Positions 6,099-13,181 of a DNA stretch of 13,689 nt are shown here, in pieces. The stretch's first letter is position 1, and every line of letters starts with the position of its first letter. The notes beneath the pieces were generated by a model. It had not been told where the DNA came from. It made no database searches and saw only the letters and a list, made by a program, of their open reading frames with translations. The position numbers were made by a program, and so were the translations under genes. Source of the stretch: Desulfurococcales archaeon. Its GTDB lineage: Archaea; Thermoproteota; Thermoprotei_A; Sulfolobales; Acidilobaceae. Location of the stretch: positions 1 to 13,689 of the forward strand of contig WAOU01000059.1 in the NCBI GenBank assembly GCA_015521095.1, given 5' to 3'.

Positions 6099-6806
6099 TT
6101 ATGTATTTGTCTGTTCTCGTTTTGATACGTATTCGAGATTTTGTTCCAATATGCGTGTAAGCCTGTTTCTGTTCATTAGATCGACTAGGAGTGTCTTAAA
6201 GTCGTCTACGATTCTTCTCGCCACATCTGTTTTATGTCTAACTCCAGGCAGCAAGGCTTCTGGATAATCTAGTGATCTTAGTTCAAGATAGATTGCTTCA
6301 ATTATTAAGAGTAGTCTCTCTGCTAATTCGTATTCGTTATTTCGTATTAGTTCTAGACCTAGGCGTTTCAGTTCTCCGGAGAGATCGCCAAGCCCCTGTA
6401 AGTATGGAACGGGTGGTATATTTAGTTCCTTGTATCCCGGGAGTTTACTATTCATTATTATTTCGATGAAAAGCTTAGCCTCCACGTATTCGCTAAGAGC
6501 GTTATTGACGAGCCCCGTATGGAGGAGTTCTGGATAAGGTTCAGCGAGAGCTAGGAGTTCTCTTGTTTTGTCTTCGCATACTTGTAGATGCTCTGTTGCC
6601 TTGGCAAGGTCTCCCTTTAATGCTTCGACAATAGCCCATCCAGAGCGTCTTATTATCTCTCTTGTAAGTTTGATTATTTTTTCCCTAGTGGTGTCTAAGG
6701 TATCGAGTCTGTCTTTTATCTCAACAATGTTTGAGGACAGGGTATCTTTAATCGATGTTATGGATTCTTCATTTAATGATTCCTTGAGTAGATTTATTAG
6801 GTCCAC
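6099..6806 (-). CDS. Translin-family RNA-binding protein / nuclease
   Basis: A 235-residue, all-helical protein of the translin/TRAX family, whose archaeal members form octameric shells and, in some species, cleave RNA. Family signatures are SEYVEAKLF (105-113, with the acidic pair that is catalytic in TRAX), YLQGLGDLSGELKR (135-148), and LDYPEALLPGVRHKTDVARR (179-198). A longer open frame extends upstream to 7103, but it would run antiparallel through the Zn-ribbon gene. I therefore start at the GTG at 6806 (MDLINLLKES), which has GGTG (complement of 6815-6818) eight bases upstream and gives a family-like N-terminus. It is the first gene of a probable translin - aIF2-alpha - nop10 unit. Whether it keeps nuclease activity cannot be told from sequence alone. 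Confidence 0.9.
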   Translation of the reverse strand: MDLINLLKESLNEESITSIKDTLSSNIVEIKDRLDTLDTTREKIIKLTREIIRRSGWAIVEALKGDLAKATEHLQVCEDKTRELLALAEPYPELLHTGLVNNALSEYVEAKLFIEIIMNSKLPGYKELNIPPVPYLQGLGDLSGELKRLGLELIRNNEYELAERLLLIIEAIYLELRSLDYPEALLPGVRHKTDVARRIVDDFKTLLVDLMNRNRLTRILEQNLEYVSKREQTNT

Positions 6807-6884
6807 TTTTCCAGCACCTGATAAATAGTTTCTGTCCTGTGATAATAATATTAGTCGAGCGTAGCCGGCATCGTGGAGGATAGT

Positions 6885-6894
6885 AAATATATAG
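6885..6894 (+). promoter_or_regulatory. TATA box of the Zn-ribbon - aEF1-beta operon
   Basis: AAATATATAG is a strong archaeal TATA sequence about 43 bases before the ATG at 6932. It predicts a start near 6915 and a short leader carrying GGGGAG (6918-6923). It lies in the 125-base gap shared with the divergent translin gene. Confidence 0.55.
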
Positions 6895-6931
6895 TCCGTA
6901 GCCTCATAGGGTTTGCAGGGGAGAAGAGAGG

Positions 6932-7141
6932 ATGTCAACAATAGAAATAAGGAAAATGGACGTCTATGACAACGTGAACCCGCCAATATGTACAAGCTGT
7001 GGTAGGATAATAGCTCCAGGAGAAAAAGCAGTAGCATTTCTCTGTCCAAACTGTGGACAAGCAGTAATCTGGAGATGCAGCAAGTGTCGTGCTCAGGGCA
7101 CACAGTATAAATGCCCCAACTGTGGCTTCATTGGACCATGA
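6932..7141 (+). CDS. Double zinc-ribbon protein, HVO_2753-like, probable RNA-binding
   Basis: A 69-residue protein with eight cysteines in four CxxC knuckles: C20/C23, C38/C41, C49/C52 and C61/C64 (CTSCG, CPNCG, CSKC, CPNCG). This is the pattern of the small archaeal two-zinc-finger family usually encoded directly before aEF1-beta and thought to bind RNA or work with the ribosome; a haloarchaeal member (HVO_2753) has been studied. The first 18 residues before the first knuckle are longer than in most relatives, so an internal ATG at residue 9 is possible. I kept the first ATG because GGGGAG (6918-6923) lies eight bases upstream. The stop is 15 bases before aEF1-beta, which should be cotranscribed. 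Confidence 0.9.
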   Translation: MSTIEIRKMDVYDNVNPPICTSCGRIIAPGEKAVAFLCPNCGQAVIWRCSKCRAQGTQYKCPNCGFIGP

Positions 7142-7156
7142 CGAGGTGAATGGGAA

Positions 7157-7429
7157 ATGGCAAGAGTAGCTGTAATAATGAAAGTACTTCCAAACGATGT
7201 AAGTATACAGCCCCAAGAACTACTTGAAAGAATCAAAAAAGCGCTCCCAGAAGACTACCAGATAATGGGGAGCGGAGAAGAGCCAATTGCCTTCGGACTC
7301 AAAGCGCTAAAGATCATAATAGCAATACCTGAAGAAACAGAAGGCGGAACAGAGAAACTAGAGGAATTCCTAAAACAAGTAGAAGGCGTAGAAGAAGTAG
7401 AAATCGAGACAGTCCATAGACTAAGCTAA
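7157..7429 (+). CDS. Translation elongation factor aEF1-beta
   Basis: A 90-residue nucleotide-exchange factor that recharges aEF1-alpha with GTP during elongation. It is a single ferredoxin-like domain: the first strand ARVAVIMKVLPNDVS, a helix with PQELLERIKKALPE, then EEPIAFGLKALKIIIAIPE and EEFLKQVEGVEEVEIETVHRLS. These match archaeal EF1B in order and length, including the FGLKAL core and the acidic C-terminal strand. The ATG has GAGGTGA (7143-7149) seven bases upstream. It follows the zinc-ribbon gene closely, a pairing conserved in archaea that argues for one transcript. After the stop there are 177 bases before the next gene, with pyrimidine-rich stretches (around 7438-7490) that may end transcription. 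Confidence 0.95.
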   Translation: MARVAVIMKVLPNDVSIQPQELLERIKKALPEDYQIMGSGEEPIAFGLKALKIIIAIPEETEGGTEKLEEFLKQVEGVEEVEIETVHRLS

Positions 7430-7555
7430 ACAGATCCCTCTCCCTAGCTTTATCCATCATTACCCCGAACAATTCAATTTTCCTGACTTTAGAAATGTTG
7501 ATTTTACAATTACAGAATAATCTATTATCATTATGCAATATAGACCATCAGTATC

Positions 7556-7572
7556 GATTATAGTTTATAATC
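7556..7572 (+). promoter_or_regulatory. Palindromic promoter of the phosphate transporter
   Basis: GATTATA (7556-7562) and TATAATC (7566-7572) are exact inverted copies around a GTT spacer. The right half forms the TATA box (TTTATAAT, 7564-7571), about 40 bases before the ATG at 7607. A dyad centred on the TATA box could be a binding site for a dimeric repressor, plausibly one sensing phosphate, but that is inference. Confidence 0.45.
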
Positions 7573-7606
7573 CAGGGAAAAGCGCATCCCTTACATGGGC
7601 TAATGA

Positions 7607-8629
7607 ATGGGGATACCGGACCCAGGTAGCTACGAGCTAACAGTACTGCTGGGCCTTGCAGTAGCTTTCTACATGGCATGGAATCTTGGCGCGAACGACG
7701 CTGCAAATCCTACGGATACGGCGGTCGGTGCTGGAGCACTTAGCCTCCGTAAGGCAATACTTCTATTCGTCGTGTTCGCGATTCTGGGGGCCCTCCTCGA
7801 AGGATACAGAGTAATCAAGACTATTGGAAAAGGCGTTGTAAAAGACCTGGATCCAGTAATGGCGCTCTCTGCAGGCCTCGCAGCAGGATTATGGGTGACG
7901 ATCGCTACAAGAAAAGGCCTTCCGGTTTCAACAACGCACTCAGCTGTTGGCGCCGTCCTAGGAGTCGGTCTTACTCGACAATACTTAGAGGGAGTAAATG
8001 AGTCTATTGACTGGGGAGTAGTAGTTAAAGTCGTCCTAAGCTGGATCACTAGCCCGATAGGAGCAATAATCCTAGCAATACTCCTATATAACGCCCTAAA
8101 AATCATCGAGACAAAATTCCTTGCCCACCGAAACGCAGACAAGTTCTTCCGCTACCTACTTATATTCAATTTAGCGTTTAGCGCATATGCATTCGGAGCC
8201 AACGATGTTGGAAACGCAACCGGTGTATACGTTACAGCTGTCTCAAGCGTAACAGGTATGCCAGACGATAATACTATGAGACTGCTAGCATTATGGGGAG
8301 GATTGGGAATAGCATTAGGAGCACTTATATGGGGATACAGAGTAATAATGACTGTAGGATTTAAGATAACCAAGCTCGACTACGTAAGCGGAGCGGCAGC
8401 AGAGCTGAGCAATGCATTAATAGTATATCTCTTCACGAGGCTTGCGATGCCAGTATCTACTACTCATGCCAGTGTATCGTCAGTTATAGGAGTCGGCATA
8501 GCCAAAGGCAAGGGGTTAAAGGGCATAGATAAATGGACCGTGTTGATAATCTTGGCGGGATGGATCGCGACTGTCCCGGTAGCCGCCGGCTTAGCCTCAC
8601 TAATATACACTTTACTTCATATTATCTGA
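7607..8629 (+). CDS. PiT-family inorganic phosphate transporter
   Basis: A 340-residue membrane protein that takes up phosphate with a cation (H+ or Na+). It shows the inverted duplication of the PiT family. The first half has GANDAANPTDT (28-38) and PVSTTHSAVGAVLGVGL (106-122). The second half has GANDVGNATGV (197-207) and PVSTTHASVSSVIGVGIAKG (282-301). About ten hydrophobic helices surround these, with a short cytoplasmic loop near 165-182. Length is at the small end of normal for archaeal PiT. The start ATG is 35 bases after a palindromic TATA region; the ribosome site is weak. The PhoU-like gene follows after 41 bases, the usual PiT-accessory arrangement, so the two are probably one operon. 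The coupling ion cannot be told. Confidence 0.93.
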   Translation: MGIPDPGSYELTVLLGLAVAFYMAWNLGANDAANPTDTAVGAGALSLRKAILLFVVFAILGALLEGYRVIKTIGKGVVKDLDPVMALSAGLAAGLWVTIATRKGLPVSTTHSAVGAVLGVGLTRQYLEGVNESIDWGVVVKVVLSWITSPIGAIILAILLYNALKIIETKFLAHRNADKFFRYLLIFNLAFSAYAFGANDVGNATGVYVTAVSSVTGMPDDNTMRLLALWGGLGIALGALIWGYRVIMTVGFKITKLDYVSGAAAELSNALIVYLFTRLAMPVSTTHASVSSVIGVGIAKGKGLKGIDKWTVLIILAGWIATVPVAAGLASLIYTLLHII

Positions 8630-8651
8630 TTTTTATCAAAGAAGTAGAAGC

Positions 8652-8664
8652 CCCCATAGGGGTG
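8652..8664 (+). promoter_or_regulatory. Small hairpin covering the PhoU-like gene's ribosome site
   Basis: CCCC (8652-8655) can pair with GGGG (8659-8662) across an ATA loop. The GGGG is part of GGGGTGA, the ribosome site seven bases before the ATG at 8671. The hairpin would mask that site unless ribosomes or a factor open it, which could set the ratio of accessory protein to transporter. It is short and may be chance. Confidence 0.3.
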
Positions 8665-8670
8665 AACTAA

Positions 8671-9348
8671 ATGGCTGGTACCTGGGCATGGATAGGACGT
8701 AGGAGAGAGGAAGAAATACTCCGTCTAGAGTTAAGCCACATAGACCACATACATGACGTGGCTAAACACTCTCTCGAACTAGTAAAGGCATTTATGGAAA
8801 AAACTACCGAGGAACTCGTCGATTATTATGAAAAGGTATCGAAAGCAGAAAACAAAGCCGATGAAGTCAAGGAAGGAATCCTCAAGGACCTCTCTGAAGG
8901 AGTCTTCCATCCAATTGACAGAGAGGAGCTACTACGACTAGTCCTAGTGGCAGACGATATAGCGGCACATTTGAAGGCTGCATCAAGAAGACTACTCCTA
9001 TTCTCGAAGACCAGCAGTAAGAAGCCCTCTAAACAAATCCTGTCTGGGATGGAGCAGATAGCAGAGTTAGCTGTTAGAGCAGTCGAAAAAATAAAGGAAG
9101 GAATTGAAGCCGTGAGGAAAAACCCAAGACACTCAGTAGAGCTAGCAAGAGAAATAGAGAGACTAGAGGAACAAGCCGACGACATTAGAAGTGAAGTAGA
9201 AGAAAAAATACTCGAATGGTGTAACAAGGAAGGAGAAACAGGATCATGTATAGCATTATATAATGCCCTGGAGAGCCTTGAAACCGCCACAGATAAGTGC
9301 GAGGATACCGCAGACGTTATACGAAGCATAGCAATACTAAACTTATAA
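8671..9348 (+). CDS. PhoU-like DUF47 (Pit accessory) protein
   Basis: A 225-residue soluble, all-helical protein of the DUF47/TIGR00153 group, related to PhoU. Such genes are regularly paired with PiT transporters and are thought to control phosphate uptake or bind metal clusters. PhoU-type acidic motifs are seen in the two halves: E-x3-KADEVK near residues 59-66 and EEQADDIRSEVEE near 166-178, with DKCEDTADVIR (207-217) near the end. These E/D-x3-D patterns are the metal-binding signature of PhoU. The ATG has a strong GGGGTGA upstream. It lies 41 bases after the transporter. I am sure of the family; the precise action on the transporter is not established here. Confidence 0.92.
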   Translation: MAGTWAWIGRRREEEILRLELSHIDHIHDVAKHSLELVKAFMEKTTEELVDYYEKVSKAENKADEVKEGILKDLSEGVFHPIDREELLRLVLVADDIAAHLKAASRRLLLFSKTSSKKPSKQILSGMEQIAELAVRAVEKIKEGIEAVRKNPRHSVELAREIERLEEQADDIRSEVEEKILEWCNKEGETGSCIALYNALESLETATDKCEDTADVIRSIAILNL

Positions 9349-9392
9349 CGTCAACTCATGCTTTTTCCTCGCATCTCAAAGGATCCAAACAG

Positions 9393-9412
9393 ATTATACT
9401 CTAACTATAATT
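9393..9412 (+). promoter_or_regulatory. A/T-rich promoter region of cdc48 with imperfect dyad
   Basis: ATTATA (9393-9398) and TATAAT (9406-9411) form a 6-bp inverted repeat with a 7-base spacer; the latter half is a TATA-like box. A second candidate TATA (CTATAAGA) lies near 9431. Either gives a leader of several tens of bases. The half-site GATTATA also occurs in the phosphate transporter promoter. Confidence 0.35.
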
Positions 9413-9500
9413 ATGGTAGTACATGACATATCTATAAGAGGCCTAAATGAGAGAAGAGAGTTTGGGTTACCAAAGAGAAAGACGGAGGTGGTAGCTAACA

Positions 9501-11705
9501 ATGATACACAGCAAGGAACCAACCGAGAACGAAGTTATACTGAGAGTAGAAAAGGCAAGACAACGAGACCATGGCAAGAGAAGGGTGAGGATTGACCTAA
9601 CTGTTATGAAAAAGCTAGGAATAGAGCCTGGCGATATAGTAGAGATCGAGGGTAAGAGGAAGACAGTCGCTATAGCTTGGCCTGCTCTCCCGGAGGATCA
9701 CGGGAGAGGCATTATAAGAATGGATGGTATACTTAGAAAGAACGCAAATGTAAACTTAGGCGACAAGGTAATCGTTAGGAAGGCCAAGGTCAAGCCAGCC
9801 CAAAAAGTTAGGCTAGCCCCCACAAGCCACACAATATCCGTTGACGAAGGATTCAAAAACTACGTTAAGAAAAAGCTCAGAGGAACACCACTAGTCGAAG
9901 GAGACATCCTAATAGTACCGGTTCTTAGCCAGGAAATTCATCTAACAGCAGTTCTAACAAAGCCAAGGGGCCCCGTGATAATAACGGAGAACACTATAAT
10001 AGAGATCCTCGAGAAGCCAGTCGCTATGATCAATGTCCCAAAGGTAACATATGAAGACATCGGCGGGCTAAGAGATGTAATAGTAAAAGTCAGAGAACTC
10101 ATAGAGCTCCCGCTTAGACACCCAGAACTATTCGCTAGGCTAGGAATCGAGCCTCCGAAGGGAGTTCTACTCTATGGCCCTCCGGGAACCGGTAAGACCT
10201 TGCTTGCAAAAGCAGTAGCAAACGAGAGCGATGCCAACTTCATAGCGATAAACGGTCCCGAGATAATGAGCAAGTTCTATGGTGAGAGCGAGCAGAGACT
10301 AAGAGAAATATTCAAAGAAGCCGAACAGAATGCTCCAAGCATAATATTCATCGACGAGATAGACGCAATAGCTCCAAAGAGAGACGAAGTAGTAGGCGAA
10401 GTGGAAAGGAGGGTAGTAGCACAACTGCTGGCCCTTCTAGACGGCCTAGAGTCTAGAGGACAAGTAATAGTTATAGCTGCCACTAACAGGCCCAATGCTA
10501 TAGACCCAGCACTAAGAAGGCCGGGCAGATTTGACAGAGAAATCGAAGTAACATTACCCGACAAGCAGGGCAGACTCGAGATACTGCAAATCCACACAAG
10601 ACACATGCCTCTAGCAGATGATGTCGACCTTGAAAAAATCGCTGAGATGACAAAAGGATATACTGGCGCAGACCTAGCAGCGCTTGTCAAAGAAGCAGCC
10701 ATGCATGCGCTTAGAAGATACCTGCCCCTAATAGACATAGAACAAGAGAAGATACCTGTAGAAATCCTCGAGAAGATGGTAGTGAAGATGGAGGATTTCC
10801 TCCAAGCATACAAAGAAATAACACCTAGCGGTCTTAGAGAGATCCAGGTCGAAATACCAGAAGTAAGGTGGAGCGATGTAGGAGGGTTAGACCAGATAAA
10901 ACAGGAAATAAGGGAAGCCGTAGAGTGGCCACTCAAGCACCCACACGTATTTGCGAGACTCGGAGTAAAGCCCCCCAGAGGCATACTCTTATTCGGTCCT
11001 CCTGGTACTGGTAAGACTTTGTTAGCTAAAGCTGCTGCTACTGAGAGTGGTGCTAACTTTATCGCTGTCAGAGGACCAGAAATACTAAGCAAATGGGTAG
11101 GAGAAAGCGAAAAAGCAATACGTGAAATCTTCAGAAAAGCAAGACAATATGCTCCGACAATAGTCTTCTTCGACGAAATAGACGCAATAGCCCTAACTAG
11201 GGGCGCAGACATAGGCAGCAAGGTCGGCGAGAGGATACTTAGCCAGCTACTCACAGAGATAGACCAGATCACGGAAATGTCAAACGTTGTAGTTATCGCA
11301 GCAACCAACAGACCAGACATGGTAGACCCAGCACTACTAAGACCAGGCAGACTCGAGAAACTAATCTACGTACCACCGCCAGACTATGAAGGCAGACTCG
11401 AGATCCTAAGAATTCACACGAGGGAGATGCCTCTCTCAGACGATGTTGATCTCTCAGAAATAGCCAGGCTTACAGAAGGATATACAGGCGCAGATCTCGC
11501 GGCACTCGTAAGAGAAGCAGCAATGCTAGCGCTACGAGAAGACCTAGAAGTCAAAGAGGTAAAGATGTACCACTTCCAAGAGGCACTAAGAAAAGTAAAG
11601 CCCAGTGTAACGGACGAGATGCTGAACTACTACAAGAGATGGCTAGAAACCTACAGACAAATGAAAGTAGAGAGAAGAAAGATGCAACCAACAATCATGT
11701 TCTAG
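9501..11705 (+). CDS. cdc48: CDC48/VAT-type AAA ATPase (double ring)
   Basis: This 734-residue unfoldase pulls apart folded proteins, often ahead of the proteasome. Residues 10-175 are the N domain (double-psi barrel and four-stranded part). D1 has Walker A GPPGTGKT (226-233), the pore-loop KFYGE (258-262), Walker B IIFIDE (281-286) and arginine fingers in ALRRPGRFD (337-345). D2 has Walker A GPPGTGKT (499-506), KWVGE (531-535), Walker B IVFFDE (554-559) and ALLRPGRLE (611-619). All catalytic residues are intact and the length is normal. The tail ends QPTIMF, without the hydrophobic-Tyr-any motif used by some archaeal relatives to dock on the 20S proteasome. The ATG has GGAGGTG (9484-9490) upstream and an in-frame TAG just before it, which fixes the start. 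Codon use changes briefly around the D2 Walker A. Confidence 0.97.
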   Translation: MIHSKEPTENEVILRVEKARQRDHGKRRVRIDLTVMKKLGIEPGDIVEIEGKRKTVAIAWPALPEDHGRGIIRMDGILRKNANVNLGDKVIVRKAKVKPAQKVRLAPTSHTISVDEGFKNYVKKKLRGTPLVEGDILIVPVLSQEIHLTAVLTKPRGPVIITENTIIEILEKPVAMINVPKVTYEDIGGLRDVIVKVRELIELPLRHPELFARLGIEPPKGVLLYGPPGTGKTLLAKAVANESDANFIAINGPEIMSKFYGESEQRLREIFKEAEQNAPSIIFIDEIDAIAPKRDEVVGEVERRVVAQLLALLDGLESRGQVIVIAATNRPNAIDPALRRPGRFDREIEVTLPDKQGRLEILQIHTRHMPLADDVDLEKIAEMTKGYTGADLAALVKEAAMHALRRYLPLIDIEQEKIPVEILEKMVVKMEDFLQAYKEITPSGLREIQVEIPEVRWSDVGGLDQIKQEIREAVEWPLKHPHVFARLGVKPPRGILLFGPPGTGKTLLAKAAATESGANFIAVRGPEILSKWVGESEKAIREIFRKARQYAPTIVFFDEIDAIALTRGADIGSKVGERILSQLLTEIDQITEMSNVVVIAATNRPDMVDPALLRPGRLEKLIYVPPPDYEGRLEILRIHTREMPLSDDVDLSEIARLTEGYTGADLAALVREAAMLALREDLEVKEVKMYHFQEALRKVKPSVTDEMLNYYKRWLETYRQMKVERRKMQPTIMF

Positions 11706-11738
11706 TCCTCTCATTATTTTATAGGTCCAAGATACTCG

Positions 11739-11776
11739 CAAAGAAATAATACTTTAACTAGACATATACTTCTTTG
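11739..11776. repeat. 7-bp inverted repeat flanking an A/T-rich promoter stretch
   Basis: CAAAGAA (11739-11745) is exactly inverted as TTCTTTG (11770-11776), bracketing 24 bases that contain the TATA-like ACTTTAACTA. It lies in the 142-base gap after cdc48 and before the small gene at 11848. The T-rich run near 11713-11723 may end the cdc48 transcript. A regulatory role is possible but weakly supported. Confidence 0.3.
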
Positions 11777-11847
11777 ATCAATGGGGTTCTAGACGGCTAA
11801 AGAGTATTCCTAGATGTACTGATAGGATCTAGAGGGGCTGAGCGAGT

Positions 11848-12102
11848 ATGGTGGAGCCTATCTGGGTGGACAAGCATATCGTAAACGCTGTATGCGAATC
11901 GATAGAGAAACTAAGCAAGAATGGAGAAGTCCCGGTAGAGGAGGTCTATTTAATCGAAGACTTATCTAAGCAAGGAATATCGCTCTCACGCCGGGAACTA
12001 GTAAAGATACTTATCACATTGGAGACCATAGGCAAGATATCCGTCGAGGCATCGGGTCCAAGAAACGAGTTCAGAATAAAACTTGTCAAAAGAAACACAT
12101 AG
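11848..12102 (+). CDS. Small winged-helix-like protein, cotranscribed with FEN1, function unknown
   Basis: An 84-residue protein (MVEPIWVDKHIVNAVCESI...) that I cannot assign to a named family. It looks like a compact winged helix: helix one around VDKHIVNAVCESIEKLSKNG, helix two VEEVYLIEDLSKQG, a recognition-like helix SRRELVKILITLETIG, then two strands (KISVEA, EFRIKLVKR) forming the wing. There are no cysteine pairs or catalytic motifs. The ATG has GAGGGG (11832-11837) ten bases upstream. The stop lies 29 bases before the FEN1 start on the same strand, so the two are probably on one transcript. A DNA-repair or DNA-binding accessory role is suggested by the pairing and the fold, but nothing in the sequence proves it. 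Confidence 0.72.
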   Translation: MVEPIWVDKHIVNAVCESIEKLSKNGEVPVEEVYLIEDLSKQGISLSRRELVKILITLETIGKISVEASGPRNEFRIKLVKRNT

Positions 12103-12131
12103 ATAAGAGGATTCTATAACGGGGATGGTTC

Positions 12132-13181
12132 ATGGGGGTAAATCTCAGGGAACTCATACCAGACAGGGTAAGGAAAGAAATAGAACTGAAGGCGCTAAGG
12201 GGCAAAATCATAGCGCTCGACGCCTATAACATGTTGTACCAGTTTCTAACCGCTATAAGGCAACCTGACGGTACACCCCTAATGGATAGACAGGGAAGGA
12301 TCACTAGTCATCTCAGCGGACTCTTCTATAGGACTATTAATATTGTAGAGGAGGGGATCAAGCCAGTCTACGTGTTTGATGGGAAGCCACCAGAGCTGAA
12401 GAGAAGGGAGATCCAGGAAAGAATGAAGAGGAAGGAAACCGCGGAGAAGAAATATGCCGAGGCAGTAAGGAAAGGAAGAATAGAAGAAGCAAGGAAGTAT
12501 GCTGTACAAGCCGCGCATCTAACCAAAGATATGGTAGAGGAGTCAAAACGACTTCTCGACGCCATGGGTATCCCCTGGGTCCAAGCACCTGCAGAGGGAG
12601 AAGCCCAAGCAGCGTATATGTCATCTAAAGGAGACGTGTATGCGGCGGGAAGCCAAGACTATGATAGTCTTCTATTTGGGGCGAAGAGGCTTGTCAGGAA
12701 TCTAGCCATAACGGGGAGGAGAAAGCTTCCTGGAAAAAACGTGTATGTGGTTGTTAAGCCGGAGATCATCGAGTTAGAAGAGTTACTGAGAACACTAAAC
12801 ATTACCAGGGAACAGCTGATAGTAATAGGTATACTATTAGGCACGGACTACAATCCCGGCGGAATACCGGGATATGGGCCAAAGACCGCACTTAAGCACG
12901 TTAGAAGTATTGGGGACCCTGTAAAAGCATTAAAAGCAGTTCAGCATTTGTACAAGGAGATAGATCTCTTAGAAGTATATGAGATATTCCTGAAACCGCA
13001 GGTAACAGACAACTATAAAATAGAGTGGAAAAAGCCCGACAAGGATCAAATAGTAAAGATACTAGTGGAAGAACATGATTTCAATCCTGATAGAGTATCA
13101 AAGGCGTATGAGCGATTATATAAGGCATACAGAGAGCATCTGCGAGGAAAGCAGACAAGTCTCGATTCCTGGTTTGGTTAG
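12132..13181 (+). CDS. fen1: Flap endonuclease FEN1
   Basis: This 349-residue structure-specific nuclease removes 5' flaps during Okazaki fragment joining and long-patch repair. The N region begins [10 protein letters not shown], the usual archaeal form with Gly2 next to the start. The metal-binding acidic residues are present: D30 (ALDAYNMLY), D83 ([11 protein letters not shown]), E155 and E157 ([10 protein letters not shown]), D176 and D178 ([10 protein letters not shown]), and D239 ([10 protein letters not shown]). The helical arch (about 90-135) is rich in Lys, Arg and Glu. The helix-two-turn-helix follows near 240-265. The C-terminus ends with a full PCNA-binding box QTSLDSWF (341-348). 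The ATG is preceded by GGGGAT. Downstream, its stop codon overlaps the stop of the convergent KH gene by four bases. All expected residues are intact, so I expect an active enzyme. Confidence 0.97.
   Translation: MGVNLRELIPDRVRKEIELKALRGKIIALDAYNMLYQFLTAIRQPDGTPLMDRQGRITSHLSGLFYRTINIVEEGIKPVYVFDGKPPELKRREIQERMKRKETAEKKYAEAVRKGRIEEARKYAVQAAHLTKDMVEESKRLLDAMGIPWVQAPAEGEAQAAYMSSKGDVYAAGSQDYDSLLFGAKRLVRNLAITGRRKLPGKNVYVVVKPEIIELEELLRTLNITREQLIVIGILLGTDYNPGGIPGYGPKTALKHVRSIGDPVKALKAVQHLYKEIDLLEVYEIFLKPQVTDNYKIEWKKPDKDQIVKILVEEHDFNPDRVSKAYERLYKAYREHLRGKQTSLDSWFG

Noticed and set aside
6807..7103. N-terminal extension of the translin frame by about 99 residues.
   Set aside because: It is antisense to the zinc-ribbon gene and the promoter gap, has low-complexity Leu/Ser-rich sequence, and lacks family similarity; the GTG at 6806 has a ribosome site.
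8826..9329. 167-codon open frame antisense to the PhoU-like gene.
   Set aside because: Ser-rich shadow frame produced by Glu/Arg-rich codons of the real gene.
9413..9595. 60-codon open frame starting in the cdc48 leader.
   Set aside because: It overlaps the cdc48 N-terminus in another frame, has no ribosome site, and reads as a charged random peptide.
10277..11320. 347-codon open frame antisense to cdc48.
   Set aside because: It is the shadow of a codon-biased gene; the Ser/Leu/Ile-rich product has no recognisable domains, and the sense strand encodes intact AAA modules.
11774..11781. TTGATCAA palindrome before the small gene preceding FEN1.
   Set aside because: Eight bases of symmetry in A/T-rich DNA is common by chance and there is no positional support.
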